Positions 9,330-22,548 are shown, counted from the stretch's first letter. The stretch: 64,000 bases of DNA from Marinomonas algicola (GCF_014805825.1 NZ_CP061941.1:1116001-1180000), one strand, 5' to 3'. Notes: generated by a model from the sequence alone, not told the origin. Numbers and translations: made by a program.

Positions 9330-10043
9330 ATGCAATTTGCAGCTCCATTGATTGAGGCAAGACTAATTAAGCGCTATAAGCGTTTCCTTACAGATGTCGC
9401 TTTACCTGATGGCTCTGAAATCACAGTGCATTGCCCTAATACTGGATCAATGCGGCGTTGTCAGCAAAATAATGCTCGTGTGTGGATTTCAAAAAGTGAT
9501 AATCCAAAAAGGAAATACGCTTTTACATGGGAATTAGTGGAGGTTGATCAAGTGCATTTAGCCTGTATTAATACCAGCTTGCCAAATAAAATAGTGAAAG
9601 AAGCAATTGACTCTGGGGTGATTGTGGAGCTACAGGGCTATGGGTTTCACAAGGCTGAAGTTAAGTATGGTGAAAAGAGTCGTATTGATTGGTTGCTCTC
9701 TACTTCGACGGATATGAAAGAAAATCAATGCTTTGTTGAGGTGAAAAATGTCACTTTGTTGGAAGAAGGAACAGAAGGGTATTTTCCAGATGCCGTTACA
9801 GAGAGAGGAAGAAAGCACTTGTATGAATTAGCGTCTATGGTGAAGCAAGGTCATAGAGCGGTGCTGTTGTTCTGTGTAAGTCATACAGGTATTGATAGTG
9901 TACGACCAGCGTCATATATTGACCCAAAATACGCAGAGGCGTTAAAAGAAGTTGTTAGTGTGGGGGTGGAGGTAATTGCTTATAAAGCATTAATTACAGA
10001 AAAAGAGATAAAATTAGAACAAAAAATAAACGTTATCTTATGA
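9330..10043 (+). CDS. sfsA: DNA-binding protein / sugar fermentation stimulation protein A
   Basis: 237 residues, normal for SfsA. The N-terminal OB-like part has [14 protein letters not shown] and the HCPNTGSM stretch seen throughout the family. The C-terminal nuclease-like fold has [10 protein letters not shown] and [13 protein letters not shown], where the Glu/Lys pair resembles a PD-(D/E)XK site, followed by the conserved VLLFCV strand. In E. coli SfsA is linked to maltose gene expression, but its biochemical role is uncertain; the fold suggests nucleic-acid binding or cleavage. It appears to be transcribed alone, between a terminator-like hairpin and the rRNA promoter. Confidence 0.93.
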   Translation: MQFAAPLIEARLIKRYKRFLTDVALPDGSEITVHCPNTGSMRRCQQNNARVWISKSDNPKRKYAFTWELVEVDQVHLACINTSLPNKIVKEAIDSGVIVELQGYGFHKAEVKYGEKSRIDWLLSTSTDMKENQCFVEVKNVTLLEEGTEGYFPDAVTERGRKHLYELASMVKQGHRAVLLFCVSHTGIDSVRPASYIDPKYAEALKEVVSVGVEVIAYKALITEKEIKLEQKINVIL

Positions 10044-10098
10044 ATGTTACGTTTTTATGAAAGTTTTGAACTTTTTTTAGTTAAATACCAAAAAAGGG

Positions 10099-10126
10099 TT
10101 GCACTAAATCTGTAGATCCTTAATAT
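10099..10126 (+). promoter_or_regulatory. Candidate rRNA operon promoter
   Basis: TTGCAC and TAATAT are separated by 16 bases and followed by a GC-rich discriminator (ACGCCC), the arrangement of growth-rate controlled rrn promoters. It lies about 285 bases before the 16S gene. Confidence 0.55.
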
Positions 10127-10226
10127 ACGCCCTCGCTGACACGGACAACCACTCAGAACAACGAGTGACTGCCCAGCAAGAAGAAACAAAACACACTGTG
10201 TTCTTTTTGTCTTACTTTGGTCAGCA

Positions 10227-10236
10227 CGCTCTTTAA
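10227..10236 (+). promoter_or_regulatory. boxA antitermination element, rRNA leader
   Basis: CGCTCTTTAA in the leader matches boxA (TGCTCTTTAA), the NusB/S10 binding element. A second copy, TGCTCTTTAACA, is in the 16S-23S spacer at 12125-12136. Confidence 0.75.
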
Positions 10237-10244
10237 AATAGTTA

Positions 10245-10268
10245 ATCAGATAATTTGTGTGGGCGCTC
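10245..10268 (+). other. Left arm of the 16S processing stem
   Basis: These 24 bases (start ATCAGATAATTTGTGTG) are complementary along their whole length to 11970-11993 after the 16S gene, with two G-U pairs. In the precursor they would form the duplex cut by RNase III. Confidence 0.8.
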
Positions 10269-10328
10269 GCTGGAGACTTCGAAAAATTTGAAGTCTTACG
10301 AGAGTCCAAACACTTTCAATTCGTTCTT

Positions 10329-10402
10329 GTTTGTTTGATTTATCAAACAAACATTTAAGTTTAGTTAGAGTTAAATTTGAGTAAGCAAGCTGATTTATCA
10401 GC
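10329..10402 (+). repeat. Two hairpins with the same core in the 16S leader
   Basis: GTTTGTTTGAT pairs with ATCAAACAAAC at 10329-10352, and GCTGAT pairs with ATCAGC at 10389-10402. Both have a TT loop inside the same GATTTATC core. They sit between the processing stem and the 16S start. Confidence 0.5.
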
Positions 10403-10412
10403 ACAAGATCTT

Positions 10413-11950
<1,538 letters not shown>

Positions 11951-12342
11951 AACGATACGAAGCTCTGGTGAGCGTTCACACAAATTATCTGATGACTACT
12001 TTATAGCGGCAATTGTACTAGGATAGAGTTCTAAGCAAGGTGTTGATGAAAGTGATTGTGATGACCTGTCATCATATTGTTTGTCTTATTCATAAATGTC
12101 TGACTTAGTGCTTTGCACTAAACTTGCTCTTTAACAATGTAACTTTTTGAAATAGACGATAATCAAGCGTCAAACCGGTGGAAAGCATCTTTCTCTTTAT
12201 TGAGAATAACCTGGATGACTTTCTAAAATCGTAAAATCCAGTGATGACACAAAAGCATCGTTGGTATGTGATCTGAGTGTTGTTTTGATACTGGCTCTTC
12301 TTTAAGAAGCGTTAGGTATCAAAAAACTACTTTGGGTTATAT
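11951..12342 (+). other. 16S-23S spacer without tRNA genes
   Basis: The 392-base spacer contains the right arm of the 16S processing stem (11970-11993), boxA (12125-12136) and the left arm of the 23S stem just before 12343. I looked for tRNA-Ile and tRNA-Ala (and tRNA-Glu) signatures such as AGCTCAG plus GTTCGAATC and found none. The rest has no recognised feature. Confidence 0.8.
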
Positions 12343-15229
<2,887 letters not shown>

Positions 15230-15485
15230 ATAACACCAAAGTGGTTTTAAGTGATAAAGAGAGACTGAGAAAACTCGAAAGAGAAGAGTCAAACGCATCA
15301 TAAAAGATCATAGAGACACAGATTACGACGCGCATCAGCGATGATGTGGCTGGTTTGATACTTGGTTATCGCTATTTCAAAAAAGCATTGTTAAAGATTC
15401 AAGCACGTACTGGCGTGTTGTGAGTGAACAAGCTGGGTTAAGCCTAAGGGCTTAACACAGGCACTCAGAACGAACGCAACCGGTT

Positions 15486-15603
15486 TGCTTGACGATCATA
15501 GAGACGTTGAACCACCTGATCCCATCCCGAACTCAGAAGTGAAAAGCGTCATCGCCAATGGTAGTGTGGCATTCGCCATGTGAGAGTAGGTCGTCGTCAA
15601 GTT
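15486..15603 (+). rRNA. rrf: 5S ribosomal RNA, first copy
   Basis: About 118 bases. The helix I ends GCTTGACGA and TCGTCAAGT pair, and the family core CCCATCCCGAACTCAGAAGTG is represented (CCGAACTCAGAAGTGAAA). Ends are approximate. Confidence 0.95.
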
Positions 15604-15615
15604 TCAATTAGAAAG

Positions 15616-15646
15616 CCCTGATGGCTCACGCTGTCAGGGTTTTTTT
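15616..15646 (+). terminator. Terminator after first 5S
   Basis: CCCTGATGGC pairs with GCTGTCAGGG across TCAC, followed by seven T. Confidence 0.85.
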
Positions 15647-15786
15647 AATTTATGAGAAGCCATGTAGAGCTATAAAAGCGTTTAGTTAGTTTGGTTGTTT
15701 TGTATCGCTATTCAAACGTATCTACTTTATGGCTCAAGCACTTATTAGCGTGTTGTGAATAAGACTCATAACAAACGCAACCAGTT

Positions 15787-15904
15787 TGCTTGACGATCAT
15801 AGAGACGTTGAACCACCTGATCCCATCCCGAACTCAGAAGTGAAAAGCGTCATCGCCAATGGTAGTGTGGCATTCGCCATGTGAGAGTAGGTCGTCGTCA
15901 AGTT
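15787..15904 (+). rRNA. rrf: 5S ribosomal RNA, second copy
   Basis: Appears identical to the first 5S copy over its length. It lies about 140 bases beyond the first terminator, so its expression needs read-through or its own promoter; none was obvious. Confidence 0.93.
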
Positions 15905-15918
15905 TGAATTATAGAAAG

Positions 15919-15950
15919 CCCTGATTGCTCACGCAGTCAGGGTTTTTTTT
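15919..15950 (+). terminator. Terminator after second 5S
   Basis: CCCTGATTGC pairs with GCAGTCAGGG across TCAC, followed by eight T. Compared with the first copy, an internal G-U pair has become U-A. Confidence 0.85.
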
Positions 15951-16007
15951 CGTCTGTAGGTCAGCATTTAGGCTGACAATAGGGTACGTGAACATCTTGT
16001 GTATATG

Positions 16008-16037
16008 AAAAAGTCTTGATTATGTATAGGACTTTTT
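16008..16037. terminator. Weak bidirectional terminator candidate
   Basis: AAAAAGTC pairs with GACTTTTT over a 14-base loop in the gap between the second 5S terminator and the 3' end of the GntR gene. A-run and T-run fit use on either strand. Confidence 0.3.
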
Positions 16038-16085
16038 ATCGTTTTTCTTTGAAGTATCAGTACGTACCTTAGGTAATTGAGTTAT

Positions 16086-16730
16086 TTACTCTTTCTTAAG
16101 TGCTGATAGTAAATGCCTAAATTTTTCTCCTTGTATGGCGACATGGCCACGTAGTAAATCGGCTGCTTTTATTGAATCTCCTTGTGTAAGAGCTTCAACT
16201 ATTTGTTCGTGCTCTGACATAGATTGTGGCATACGCCCACGAAGTTGAAGTTGTAGACGACGATAAGGTTTTAACCTTTGGTGTAGTTTCTTGGTTTCAT
16301 GCTCCAAGATACTGTTGCCCGATTCCTTATAAATTATCATATGAAAGACTTCATTGGCGTAATAGTAAGTGTCTGCCTCACCCGCTATCATGGCTTTTTT
16401 ACATTTACTGTTTGCCAATCTTAGTTTTTCTAGAGCCGAATCGGATATTCGTAGGGCGGCTAGGCGACCGCAAGAAGACTCCAGCTCCGCCATAACTTCA
16501 AAAAGTTCCATGAGCTCAACCGGGCCTGGTTGGCGCACAAAAACCCCTTTTCTGTGTATTTGCTCAACAAGCCCAGATTTACTGAGTTTTTGTAGCGCTT
16601 CTCTAATCGGGGTTCTGGAAACACCGAACTCTGAAGATAAAGCTATTTCGTTTAGTCGCTCTCCGGTTTTGTAATCACCACGTAAGATGGACTCTTCTAA
16701 TGCACTCGCAATAATGTCTGAATTTTTCAT
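16086..16730 (-). CDS. matR: GntR-family (FCD) regulator of the malonate operon
   Basis: 214 residues. An N-terminal winged helix (about 1-70) contains FGVSRTPIREALQKLSKSGLV, the GntR recognition region, followed by the all-helical FCD ligand domain (about 80-205), whose metal or ligand site would use His/Asp residues. It is divergent from the TRAP transporter and malonate genes, the usual place of MatR-type repressors. A perfect ATTGTATACAAT palindrome lies about 34 bases before its start and covers the likely -35 region of its own promoter, so autoregulation is likely. The function as malonate repressor is inferred from neighbours; the family assignment is firm. Confidence 0.8.
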   Translation of the reverse strand: MKNSDIIASALEESILRGDYKTGERLNEIALSSEFGVSRTPIREALQKLSKSGLVEQIHRKGVFVRQPGPVELMELFEVMAELESSCGRLAALRISDSALEKLRLANSKCKKAMIAGEADTYYYANEVFHMIIYKESGNSILEHETKKLHQRLKPYRRLQLQLRGRMPQSMSEHEQIVEALTQGDSIKAADLLRGHVAIQGEKFRHLLSALKKE

Positions 16731-16763
16731 ATTGTGATCATATCATAATAAAGTTTTACAACA

Positions 16764-16775
16764 ATTGTATACAAT
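16764..16775. promoter_or_regulatory. Probable GntR/MatR operator
   Basis: ATTGTATACAAT is a perfect 12-bp palindrome of the TTGTA/TACAA type bound by many FCD GntR proteins. It sits in the 181-base divergent region between the regulator and the TRAP gene. Confidence 0.65.
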
Positions 16776-16911
16776 AATTGCAATATTGTGTATTTTAACT
16801 TGAGACGTGAATTATTTAGTTTTGGCTTAGGCCATAAAGGTGCCCTTTTTATAGAAAGTAAATTGAGGTGCGACATTCTCTAAAATAAAAATAAATTCTT
16901 AGGAGAAAAAA

Positions 16912-17898
16912 ATGAAGAAAATCATTTCTAAATCACTTATCGCATTGTCTATTTTCAGCGGCAGCGTTGTCGCTGGTGCTGAAGAGCTTAGATTATCCCA
17001 CCAATGGTCAAATAAAGATATTCGTCACCAAGTGGCACAGATGGTTGCGGATGAAGTCAGTGCAGCTAATGTGGATCTAACCATTAAAATCTTTGGTTCT
17101 AAATCACTGTTTAAACCTCGTGAGCAATATCGGCCTGTGAGTAGAGGCCAATTAGATATGACCTTGATCCCTTTAAGTTACGCCGGTGGCCAACAACCAG
17201 CTTATAACCTGACTCTCATGCCAGGATTAGTTAAAAATCATGATCATGCGGCTCGTTTGAGTGCTTCGCCTTTTATGGAAGCCATTGAAGAAAAAATGGC
17301 AGAAGATGATGTTATGGTTTTAGTTCATGGTTATTTAGCCGGTGGATTTGCAGGCAAAGATAAATGCATTACTAACCCTAAAGATGTAAAGGGCTTGCAA
17401 ATGCGTGCTGCGGGTAAATCATTTGAGCAGATGTTAGCCGGTGCTGGAGCATCAATCGCATCTATGGCTTCCTCAGAAATTTATAATGCAATGCAAACTG
17501 GCGTTCTTAACGGCGCGAATACATCTTCATCTTCTTTTGTTTCATATCGTATTTATGAACAAGCTAAATGTTACACGCCAGCAGCCGATGTTGCTCTTTG
17601 GTTTATGTATCAGCCTCTATTGATGAATAAAACGACCTTTGAAAATTTAAATAAAGAACAGCAAAGTGCCTTACTAGCGGCCTCTAAAAAAGCGCAAAAT
17701 TTTTATTTAAATGAAGCGAAAAAAGAAGATGCGGCCTCTACTGAGGTGTTCCGTCAAGCCGGTGTTGAAATCGCTGAAATGACGCCAGAGGATTTTACTC
17801 AATGGAGAGAGCTTGCAAAAGAAACATCTTACAAAGCATTTGTAGAGGACCTTCCTGATGGTCAAACCTTACTTGATTTAGCGTTAGCGGTTGAATAG
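16912..17898 (+). CDS. TRAP transporter substrate-binding protein (probable malonate)
   Basis: 328 residues with a signal peptide (MKKIISKSLIALSIFSG..., cleavage near AGAEE) and the DctP fold. The typical region around the carboxylate-binding Arg is visible (KGLQMRAAGKSFEQML, where Arg in LQMRA is the likely ligand contact), followed by the EIYNAMQTGVLNGANTS stretch. It captures a carboxylate in the periplasm for the QM membrane subunits. A GGAG seven bases upstream supports the start. It is the first gene of an apparent five-gene operon that ends in malonyl-CoA decarboxylase and synthetase, so malonate is the likely ligand. Confidence 0.85.
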   Translation: MKKIISKSLIALSIFSGSVVAGAEELRLSHQWSNKDIRHQVAQMVADEVSAANVDLTIKIFGSKSLFKPREQYRPVSRGQLDMTLIPLSYAGGQQPAYNLTLMPGLVKNHDHAARLSASPFMEAIEEKMAEDDVMVLVHGYLAGGFAGKDKCITNPKDVKGLQMRAAGKSFEQMLAGAGASIASMASSEIYNAMQTGVLNGANTSSSSFVSYRIYEQAKCYTPAADVALWFMYQPLLMNKTTFENLNKEQQSALLAASKKAQNFYLNEAKKEDAASTEVFRQAGVEIAEMTPEDFTQWRELAKETSYKAFVEDLPDGQTLLDLALAVE

Positions 17899-17908
17899 GG
17901 GCCGAATC

Positions 17909-18460
17909 ATGACGTTACCAAATGACTATGCTAATGGTAGCCAAGGGATACAGCATAAATTTATTTATGCTGTATCCTGGCTTTCGACTTTGTCGGGCTG
18001 GCTAGCGGCTTTTATGATCGTTGCAGCGGTTATGATTACCTGCCAAATGATCTATGTAAGGTCCGTTCTAAACCTCTCGACTATCTGGCAAACAGAAGCT
18101 GTCGTGTATTTTATGATATCAGCGACTTTAATGGGTTTACCCTATGTCCAACTCTTACGTGGGCACGTTAATGTTGATCTGATTCCAATACTGTTGTCGG
18201 CTACCTTTCGAAAGTATATGTATTTTTTTACGCTTTTTTTATCAATTATGATTGTCCTCGTCATGGTGTTTTATGCGTTTGAGCATTGGCATTTGGCTTA
18301 TGAGCGTAATTGGAAGTCAGATACAGTGTGGGGAATTCGTTTATGGATTCCTTATCTCTCATTGCCGGTAGGATTTTTCCTATTATTGCTTCAATTAATA
18401 GCCGACTTTCTAGCGGTGATTATTGGAAAAGATACGCCGTTTGGCTTGGAGGAGAAATAA
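17909..18460 (+). CDS. TRAP transporter small membrane subunit
   Basis: 183 residues with four hydrophobic segments, the DctQ pattern. An upstream in-frame TTG at 17891 is possible, but ATG 17909 has a GGGG eight bases before it and is preferred. It follows the binding-protein stop by ten bases and its TAA overlaps the next ATG (TAATG), showing tight coupling. The small subunit is needed with the large one for Na+-driven uptake. Confidence 0.85.
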   Translation: MTLPNDYANGSQGIQHKFIYAVSWLSTLSGWLAAFMIVAAVMITCQMIYVRSVLNLSTIWQTEAVVYFMISATLMGLPYVQLLRGHVNVDLIPILLSATFRKYMYFFTLFLSIMIVLVMVFYAFEHWHLAYERNWKSDTVWGIRLWIPYLSLPVGFFLLLLQLIADFLAVIIGKDTPFGLEEK

Positions 18461-19776
18461 TGGATCCTTTAGTATTGGGCGCGATTGTCGCTGTAATGAC
18501 TATCTTAGTGTTATTTTCTGGGGTATCGGTTGCATTGGGTTTATTAATCGTCTCAGGCGGTTTTTTGCTGGTGTTTGATGGTTTGCGTTCGTTAGAGCTT
18601 CTACCTGAAATATTTTTTGGAAAGTTAGATAGCTTTGCTTTGTTATCTATTCCTATGTTTATCATTATGGGGTCTTCCATTGCATCAACTCGAGCAGGCG
18701 CTGATTTGTATGAGGCGTTAGAGCGTTGGTTGACTCGTGTCCCTGGTGGCTTAGTGATATCGAACTTGGGGGCTTGCGCCTTGTTTGCTGCGATGTCTGG
18801 GTCATCTCCTGCGACTTGTGCTGCAATCGGTAAAATGGGAATTCCCGAAATGCGTAAACGTGGTTATCCTGACGGTGTGGCGGCGGGTTCGATCGCGGCT
18901 GGCGGAACGCTTGGTATTCTTATTCCTCCATCCGTCACTATGATTGTTTACGGAATAGCGACAGAGACGTCAATTGGTCGTCTATTTTTGGCTGGTGTCA
19001 TGCCTGGTTTTCTGTTGGTTGTTTTATTTATGGCGTGGTCTTTATATTCAACTTGGAAATCCGGTAATAAAGAATTATTGGCGACAGGAAGTTATAGTTG
19101 GCGAGAGCGTTTTGAAATCCTACCTAGAGTAGTACCATTCTTGGCGATTATTGCCGGTGTGTTATATGCCATGTATGGCGGCGTTGCCACTCCTTCTGAA
19201 ACGGCGGCTGTTGGTGCTTTACTTTGTCTGATTATTGCGATGATCATATATCGTTTGTGGCATCCAAAGGCTTTGTGGGTTGTGCTAAGAGACAGTACTC
19301 GTGAAAGCGTTATGATCTTGTTTATCATTGCGGCGGCGGGTGTCTTTAGTTATATGTTGTCCAGTTTGTTTATTACACAATCTATCGCAGAGTGGATTGG
19401 TACTTTGGACGTAAACAGATGGGTATTAATGATTGCGGTGAATGTGTTTTTATTAATCGCAGGTTTTTTTCTTCCTCCTGTGGCCGTCATTCTGATGTCT
19501 GCACCGATTTTATTACCCATTATAACGTCGGCTGGTTTTGACCCTATTTGGTTTGCTGTTGTGTTAACGATTAATATGGAAATTGGCCTAATCAGCCCTC
19601 CCGTAGGACTGAACTTATATGTAATCAACGGTATTGCGCCAGATATATCGTTGAAAACGATTCTTATGGGCTCTCTTCCTTACGTGGCCTGTATGGTTAT
19701 TGCGATTGTTCTCTTATGTTTATTTCCAGGTATAGCCACTTGGCTACCTAACCTAATAATGGGACCTAGTATATGA
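18460..19776 (+). CDS. TRAP transporter large membrane subunit
   Basis: 438 residues, standard for DctM, with about 12 membrane segments. Conserved stretches include AAMSGSSPATCAAIGKMGIP, GTLGILIPPS and the C-terminal ISPPVGLNLYV. The longest ORF starts at 18310 inside the previous gene; ATG 18460, which overlaps the previous stop, gives the family's normal N-terminus (MDPLVLGAIVAV). It is the transport channel for the captured carboxylate. Its TGA overlaps the next ATG. Confidence 0.9.
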   Translation: MDPLVLGAIVAVMTILVLFSGVSVALGLLIVSGGFLLVFDGLRSLELLPEIFFGKLDSFALLSIPMFIIMGSSIASTRAGADLYEALERWLTRVPGGLVISNLGACALFAAMSGSSPATCAAIGKMGIPEMRKRGYPDGVAAGSIAAGGTLGILIPPSVTMIVYGIATETSIGRLFLAGVMPGFLLVVLFMAWSLYSTWKSGNKELLATGSYSWRERFEILPRVVPFLAIIAGVLYAMYGGVATPSETAAVGALLCLIIAMIIYRLWHPKALWVVLRDSTRESVMILFIIAAAGVFSYMLSSLFITQSIAEWIGTLDVNRWVLMIAVNVFLLIAGFFLPPVAVILMSAPILLPIITSAGFDPIWFAVVLTINMEIGLISPPVGLNLYVINGIAPDISLKTILMGSLPYVACMVIAIVLLCLFPGIATWLPNLIMGPSI

Positions 19777-21038
19777 GTATGATGATGGAGTTGTTGTCAA
19801 ACATCTTTGATCGACGTTATCGACCTTCTGAAAAAAACACATTGCAGAAAGACAGCTCTGTCATTTCTTTGGTGGATAAATTAATCGGTACGGCTGGTGA
19901 ATCCTCCGGCATTACATTAGCCACACAAATTCTTGATCGATTTGATGAATTAACAGACGAAGATAAGTTAGCCCTGTTTAACCATTTATCGACTAATATG
20001 GATATTGATCCTGACCAGGTTGAAGTAGCACTTGAGGATTATCGTAAACAACCATCTAAAACTACCTACCATAATTATATGGAAGCGGTTGAACCCAGAC
20101 GGCAAGAATTGATTCGACGTTTGAATCAAGTGTCTGGAGCCACTGGAAAACTTGTTAATATGCGGGCGGATTTACTTAGGCTGAAAAAAAATTCTGATAC
20201 TCTTGCTGCATTGGATTTGGATTTTCGTCATCTTTTTGCCTCATGGTTTAATCGTGGTTTTTTAGTGCTGCGCCCCATTAATTGGGAAACCCCCGCCCAT
20301 ATTCTTGAAAAAATCATTGCTTATGAAGCGGTTCATGCAATTGCTAGTTGGGATGACTTACGCCGTCGTATGCAACCTGAAGATCGCTGCTGTTTTGCTT
20401 TTTTTCACTTATCTATGCCGGATGAGCCGCTGATATTTGTGGAAGTAGCGTTAACGAAAGGAATTGCAAATTCTGTTCAGTCAGTACTATCCGATAATCG
20501 TGAAGAAATCTCAGTGGAAGAGGCCGATACCGCCGTCTTTTATTCGATTTCTAATTGTCAGCAAGGCTTAAGCAGTATTTCATTCGGGAACTCACTTATT
20601 AAGCAGGTAGCAGCGGATTTATCTTCGCGATATAGCAATCTTAAAAACTTCGTGACTTTATCGCCAATTCCTACTTTGATGAAATGGGCAAAAGAAAGAG
20701 GAATTGATACATCCTGTCAGCCATTTAATGATACGAAGTTACTAGCCGCTCACTATTTGCTTAATGAGAAAGGGAAAAATGGTCGTCCTTATGATCCTGT
20801 TGCACGCTTTCATTTAGGTAATGGTGCAAAAATTTATGCTATTCATAATGATGCAGATCTATCCGGTAAAGGTATCAGGCAGTCTGGAGGTGCAATGGTA
20901 AATTATCTTTATGAACTAACGAATGTCTCTGAAAATCATGAAAAATTTGCCGCGACGGGTTATATATCAACTACTCAGGATGTTTTAAAACTGAGTGAAT
21001 CTTTGTCACCTTTGTTAAGAGAGAAACAACATGTCTAA
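19773..21038 (+). CDS. matA: Malonyl-CoA decarboxylase
   Basis: 421 residues, in the range of bacterial MCD. An N-terminal helical domain (about 1-145) precedes a GNAT-like catalytic domain. Family signatures include the segment ending GLSSISFGNSLIKQV, the FVTLSPIPTLMKWA stretch and, near the end, ARFHLGNGAKIYAI with the catalytic-type His, then SGGAMVNYLYEL. It releases CO2 from malonyl-CoA to give acetyl-CoA. The gene overlaps the TRAP large-subunit stop by 4 bases and the synthetase gene by 8 bases. Alternative starts two to four codons later are possible. Confidence 0.93.
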   Translation: MSMMMELLSNIFDRRYRPSEKNTLQKDSSVISLVDKLIGTAGESSGITLATQILDRFDELTDEDKLALFNHLSTNMDIDPDQVEVALEDYRKQPSKTTYHNYMEAVEPRRQELIRRLNQVSGATGKLVNMRADLLRLKKNSDTLAALDLDFRHLFASWFNRGFLVLRPINWETPAHILEKIIAYEAVHAIASWDDLRRRMQPEDRCCFAFFHLSMPDEPLIFVEVALTKGIANSVQSVLSDNREEISVEEADTAVFYSISNCQQGLSSISFGNSLIKQVAADLSSRYSNLKNFVTLSPIPTLMKWAKERGIDTSCQPFNDTKLLAAHYLLNEKGKNGRPYDPVARFHLGNGAKIYAIHNDADLSGKGIRQSGGAMVNYLYELTNVSENHEKFAATGYISTTQDVLKLSESLSPLLREKQHV

Positions 21039-22548
21039 TCCTCTTTATGATGTTCTATTTGCTTCACATAAAGGTAAAAGTACGACCTTTATCATCGATT
21101 CGTTGAATAAAAAAGAAGTGTCTTATGATGCTTTTCTTAAGCAAGCTGCGCAATATGCTCATGCAATTACTGAGCAAGGCTTACAGCCAGGAGATTGCCT
21201 TGCAGCCCAAGTCGGTAAATCCGTTTCCACACTGGCATTATATGCCGCGTGCGTTCAAGCTGGTGTGGTTTATTTACCTTTAAACACGGCGTACACCTTC
21301 TCTGAGGTCGAGTATTTTATTAAAGATTCTGGATCAAAGTTATTGGTTTGTAATTCGTCATCGGCTCAAGTTATGGAGAGCTTATCTAAATCTTATAATA
21401 CGATTATCATGACGCAATCTGATGATGGGCTACAGGGGAGTTTGCCTGATTTAGCGAAAAAATTGCCAACCACTTTTACTACAGCCGATCGAACCCTTGA
21501 TGATATTGCGTCATTTTTATACACCTCTGGTACAACTGGGCGCTCAAAAGGTGCTATGTTGACTCAGAATAACTTATTATCCAATTGTGAAACCTTGCAA
21601 GAAGTTTGGGAATTTACCAAAGACGATGTGCTTTTACATGCATTGCCTATTTTTCATATTCATGGCTTATTTGTTGCGGTCAATATCGCTCTAAAATCGG
21701 GAGCAAAGCTAATTTTTGAACCAAGTTTTGATCTGGATCGGATTATCATGTTGTTGCCTAAGGCGACGGCCTTGATGGGCGTTCCTACTTTTTATACACG
21801 GTTATTGAGTGATGAACGGTTCGATCGAGATCTTACTCAGCATATGCGATTATTTATTTCTGGGTCCGCACCGTTACTGTCAGAAACCCATGTGCAATTC
21901 GAGCAACGCACAGGTCATCGTATTTTAGAGCGATATGGTATGACAGAAACCAACATGAATGCATCAAACCCATATAAAGGGGAGCGTCGTGCTGGTACTG
22001 TCGGTTTTCCATTGCCGAATGTTGAGTTGAAAATTACGGACCCAACAACAGGTGAGGAATTACCTCAAGGTGAAATAGGTCAAATTGAGGTTCGAGGGCC
22101 GAATGTTTTTAAAGGGTATTGGAATATGCCTGAAAAAACAGCGGAAGAGTTACGGTCAAATGGCTTCTTTATCACTGGAGACCTAGGCTCAATTGATTCT
22201 GACGGTTATGTTAGCATTGTGGGTAGGAATAAAGATCTTATTATTTCTGGAGGGTACAATATTTACCCGAAAGAGATTGAATTGATATTGGACGAACAGC
22301 CTGGCGTTATTGAAAGTGCTGTTATCGGTGTACCGCATCCTGATTTTGGCGAAACGGTTGTTGGTGTTCTTGTTGCCGATAAAAATGTTTTGGATATCGA
22401 CAGCGTTCAGAATGCAGTTAAAGACGCTTTAGCAAGATTCAAGCATCCCCGTAAACTGGTTGTTATTGATGCCTTGCCTAGAAACACAATGGGTAAAGTT
22501 CAAAAAAATATTTTACGCGAAGAATATAAAGTCCTTTTTATGAACTGA
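21031..22548 (+). CDS. matB: Malonyl-CoA synthetase (acyl-CoA ligase family)
   Basis: 505 residues, an ANL-superfamily ligase. The P-loop-like motif YTSGTTGRSKGAML (~168-181), the YGMTETNMN adenylate motif (~304), the hinge GDLGSIDSDGY and GRNKDLIISGGYNIYPKEIE are present; the catalytic Lys is in the C-terminal GKVQKNILR. MatB enzymes make malonyl-CoA from malonate, ATP and CoA. The specificity is assigned from its operon with the decarboxylase and from MatB-like length. Together the genes import malonate, activate it and decarboxylate it to acetyl-CoA. Confidence 0.9.
   Translation: MSNPLYDVLFASHKGKSTTFIIDSLNKKEVSYDAFLKQAAQYAHAITEQGLQPGDCLAAQVGKSVSTLALYAACVQAGVVYLPLNTAYTFSEVEYFIKDSGSKLLVCNSSSAQVMESLSKSYNTIIMTQSDDGLQGSLPDLAKKLPTTFTTADRTLDDIASFLYTSGTTGRSKGAMLTQNNLLSNCETLQEVWEFTKDDVLLHALPIFHIHGLFVAVNIALKSGAKLIFEPSFDLDRIIMLLPKATALMGVPTFYTRLLSDERFDRDLTQHMRLFISGSAPLLSETHVQFEQRTGHRILERYGMTETNMNASNPYKGERRAGTVGFPLPNVELKITDPTTGEELPQGEIGQIEVRGPNVFKGYWNMPEKTAEELRSNGFFITGDLGSIDSDGYVSIVGRNKDLIISGGYNIYPKEIELILDEQPGVIESAVIGVPHPDFGETVVGVLVADKNVLDIDSVQNAVKDALARFKHPRKLVVIDALPRNTMGKVQKNILREEYKVLFMN

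Larger units (their letters stand above)
15365..15950 (+). repeat. Tandem duplication of the 5S unit
   Basis: Two copies of a unit made of pre-5S spacer, 5S gene and terminator lie in tandem. The 5S sequences appear identical. The spacers are diverged: both have a TATCGCTATT...CAAA stretch, a CAAGCAC...GCGTGTTGTGA stretch and AACGCAACC just before the 5S, but the first copy also holds an insert with a GTTAAGCC/GGCTTAAC hairpin that the second lacks. The 5S starts are 301 bases apart. Confidence 0.8.

Noticed and set aside
11951..12342. Possible tRNA in the 16S-23S spacer
   Set aside because: No D-arm and T-arm signatures were found; the hairpins there fit processing stems.
18310..18459. Longer N-terminus for the TRAP large subunit
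   Set aside because: It lies wholly in the small-subunit gene and lacks membrane-start character; ATG 18460 overlaps the previous stop.
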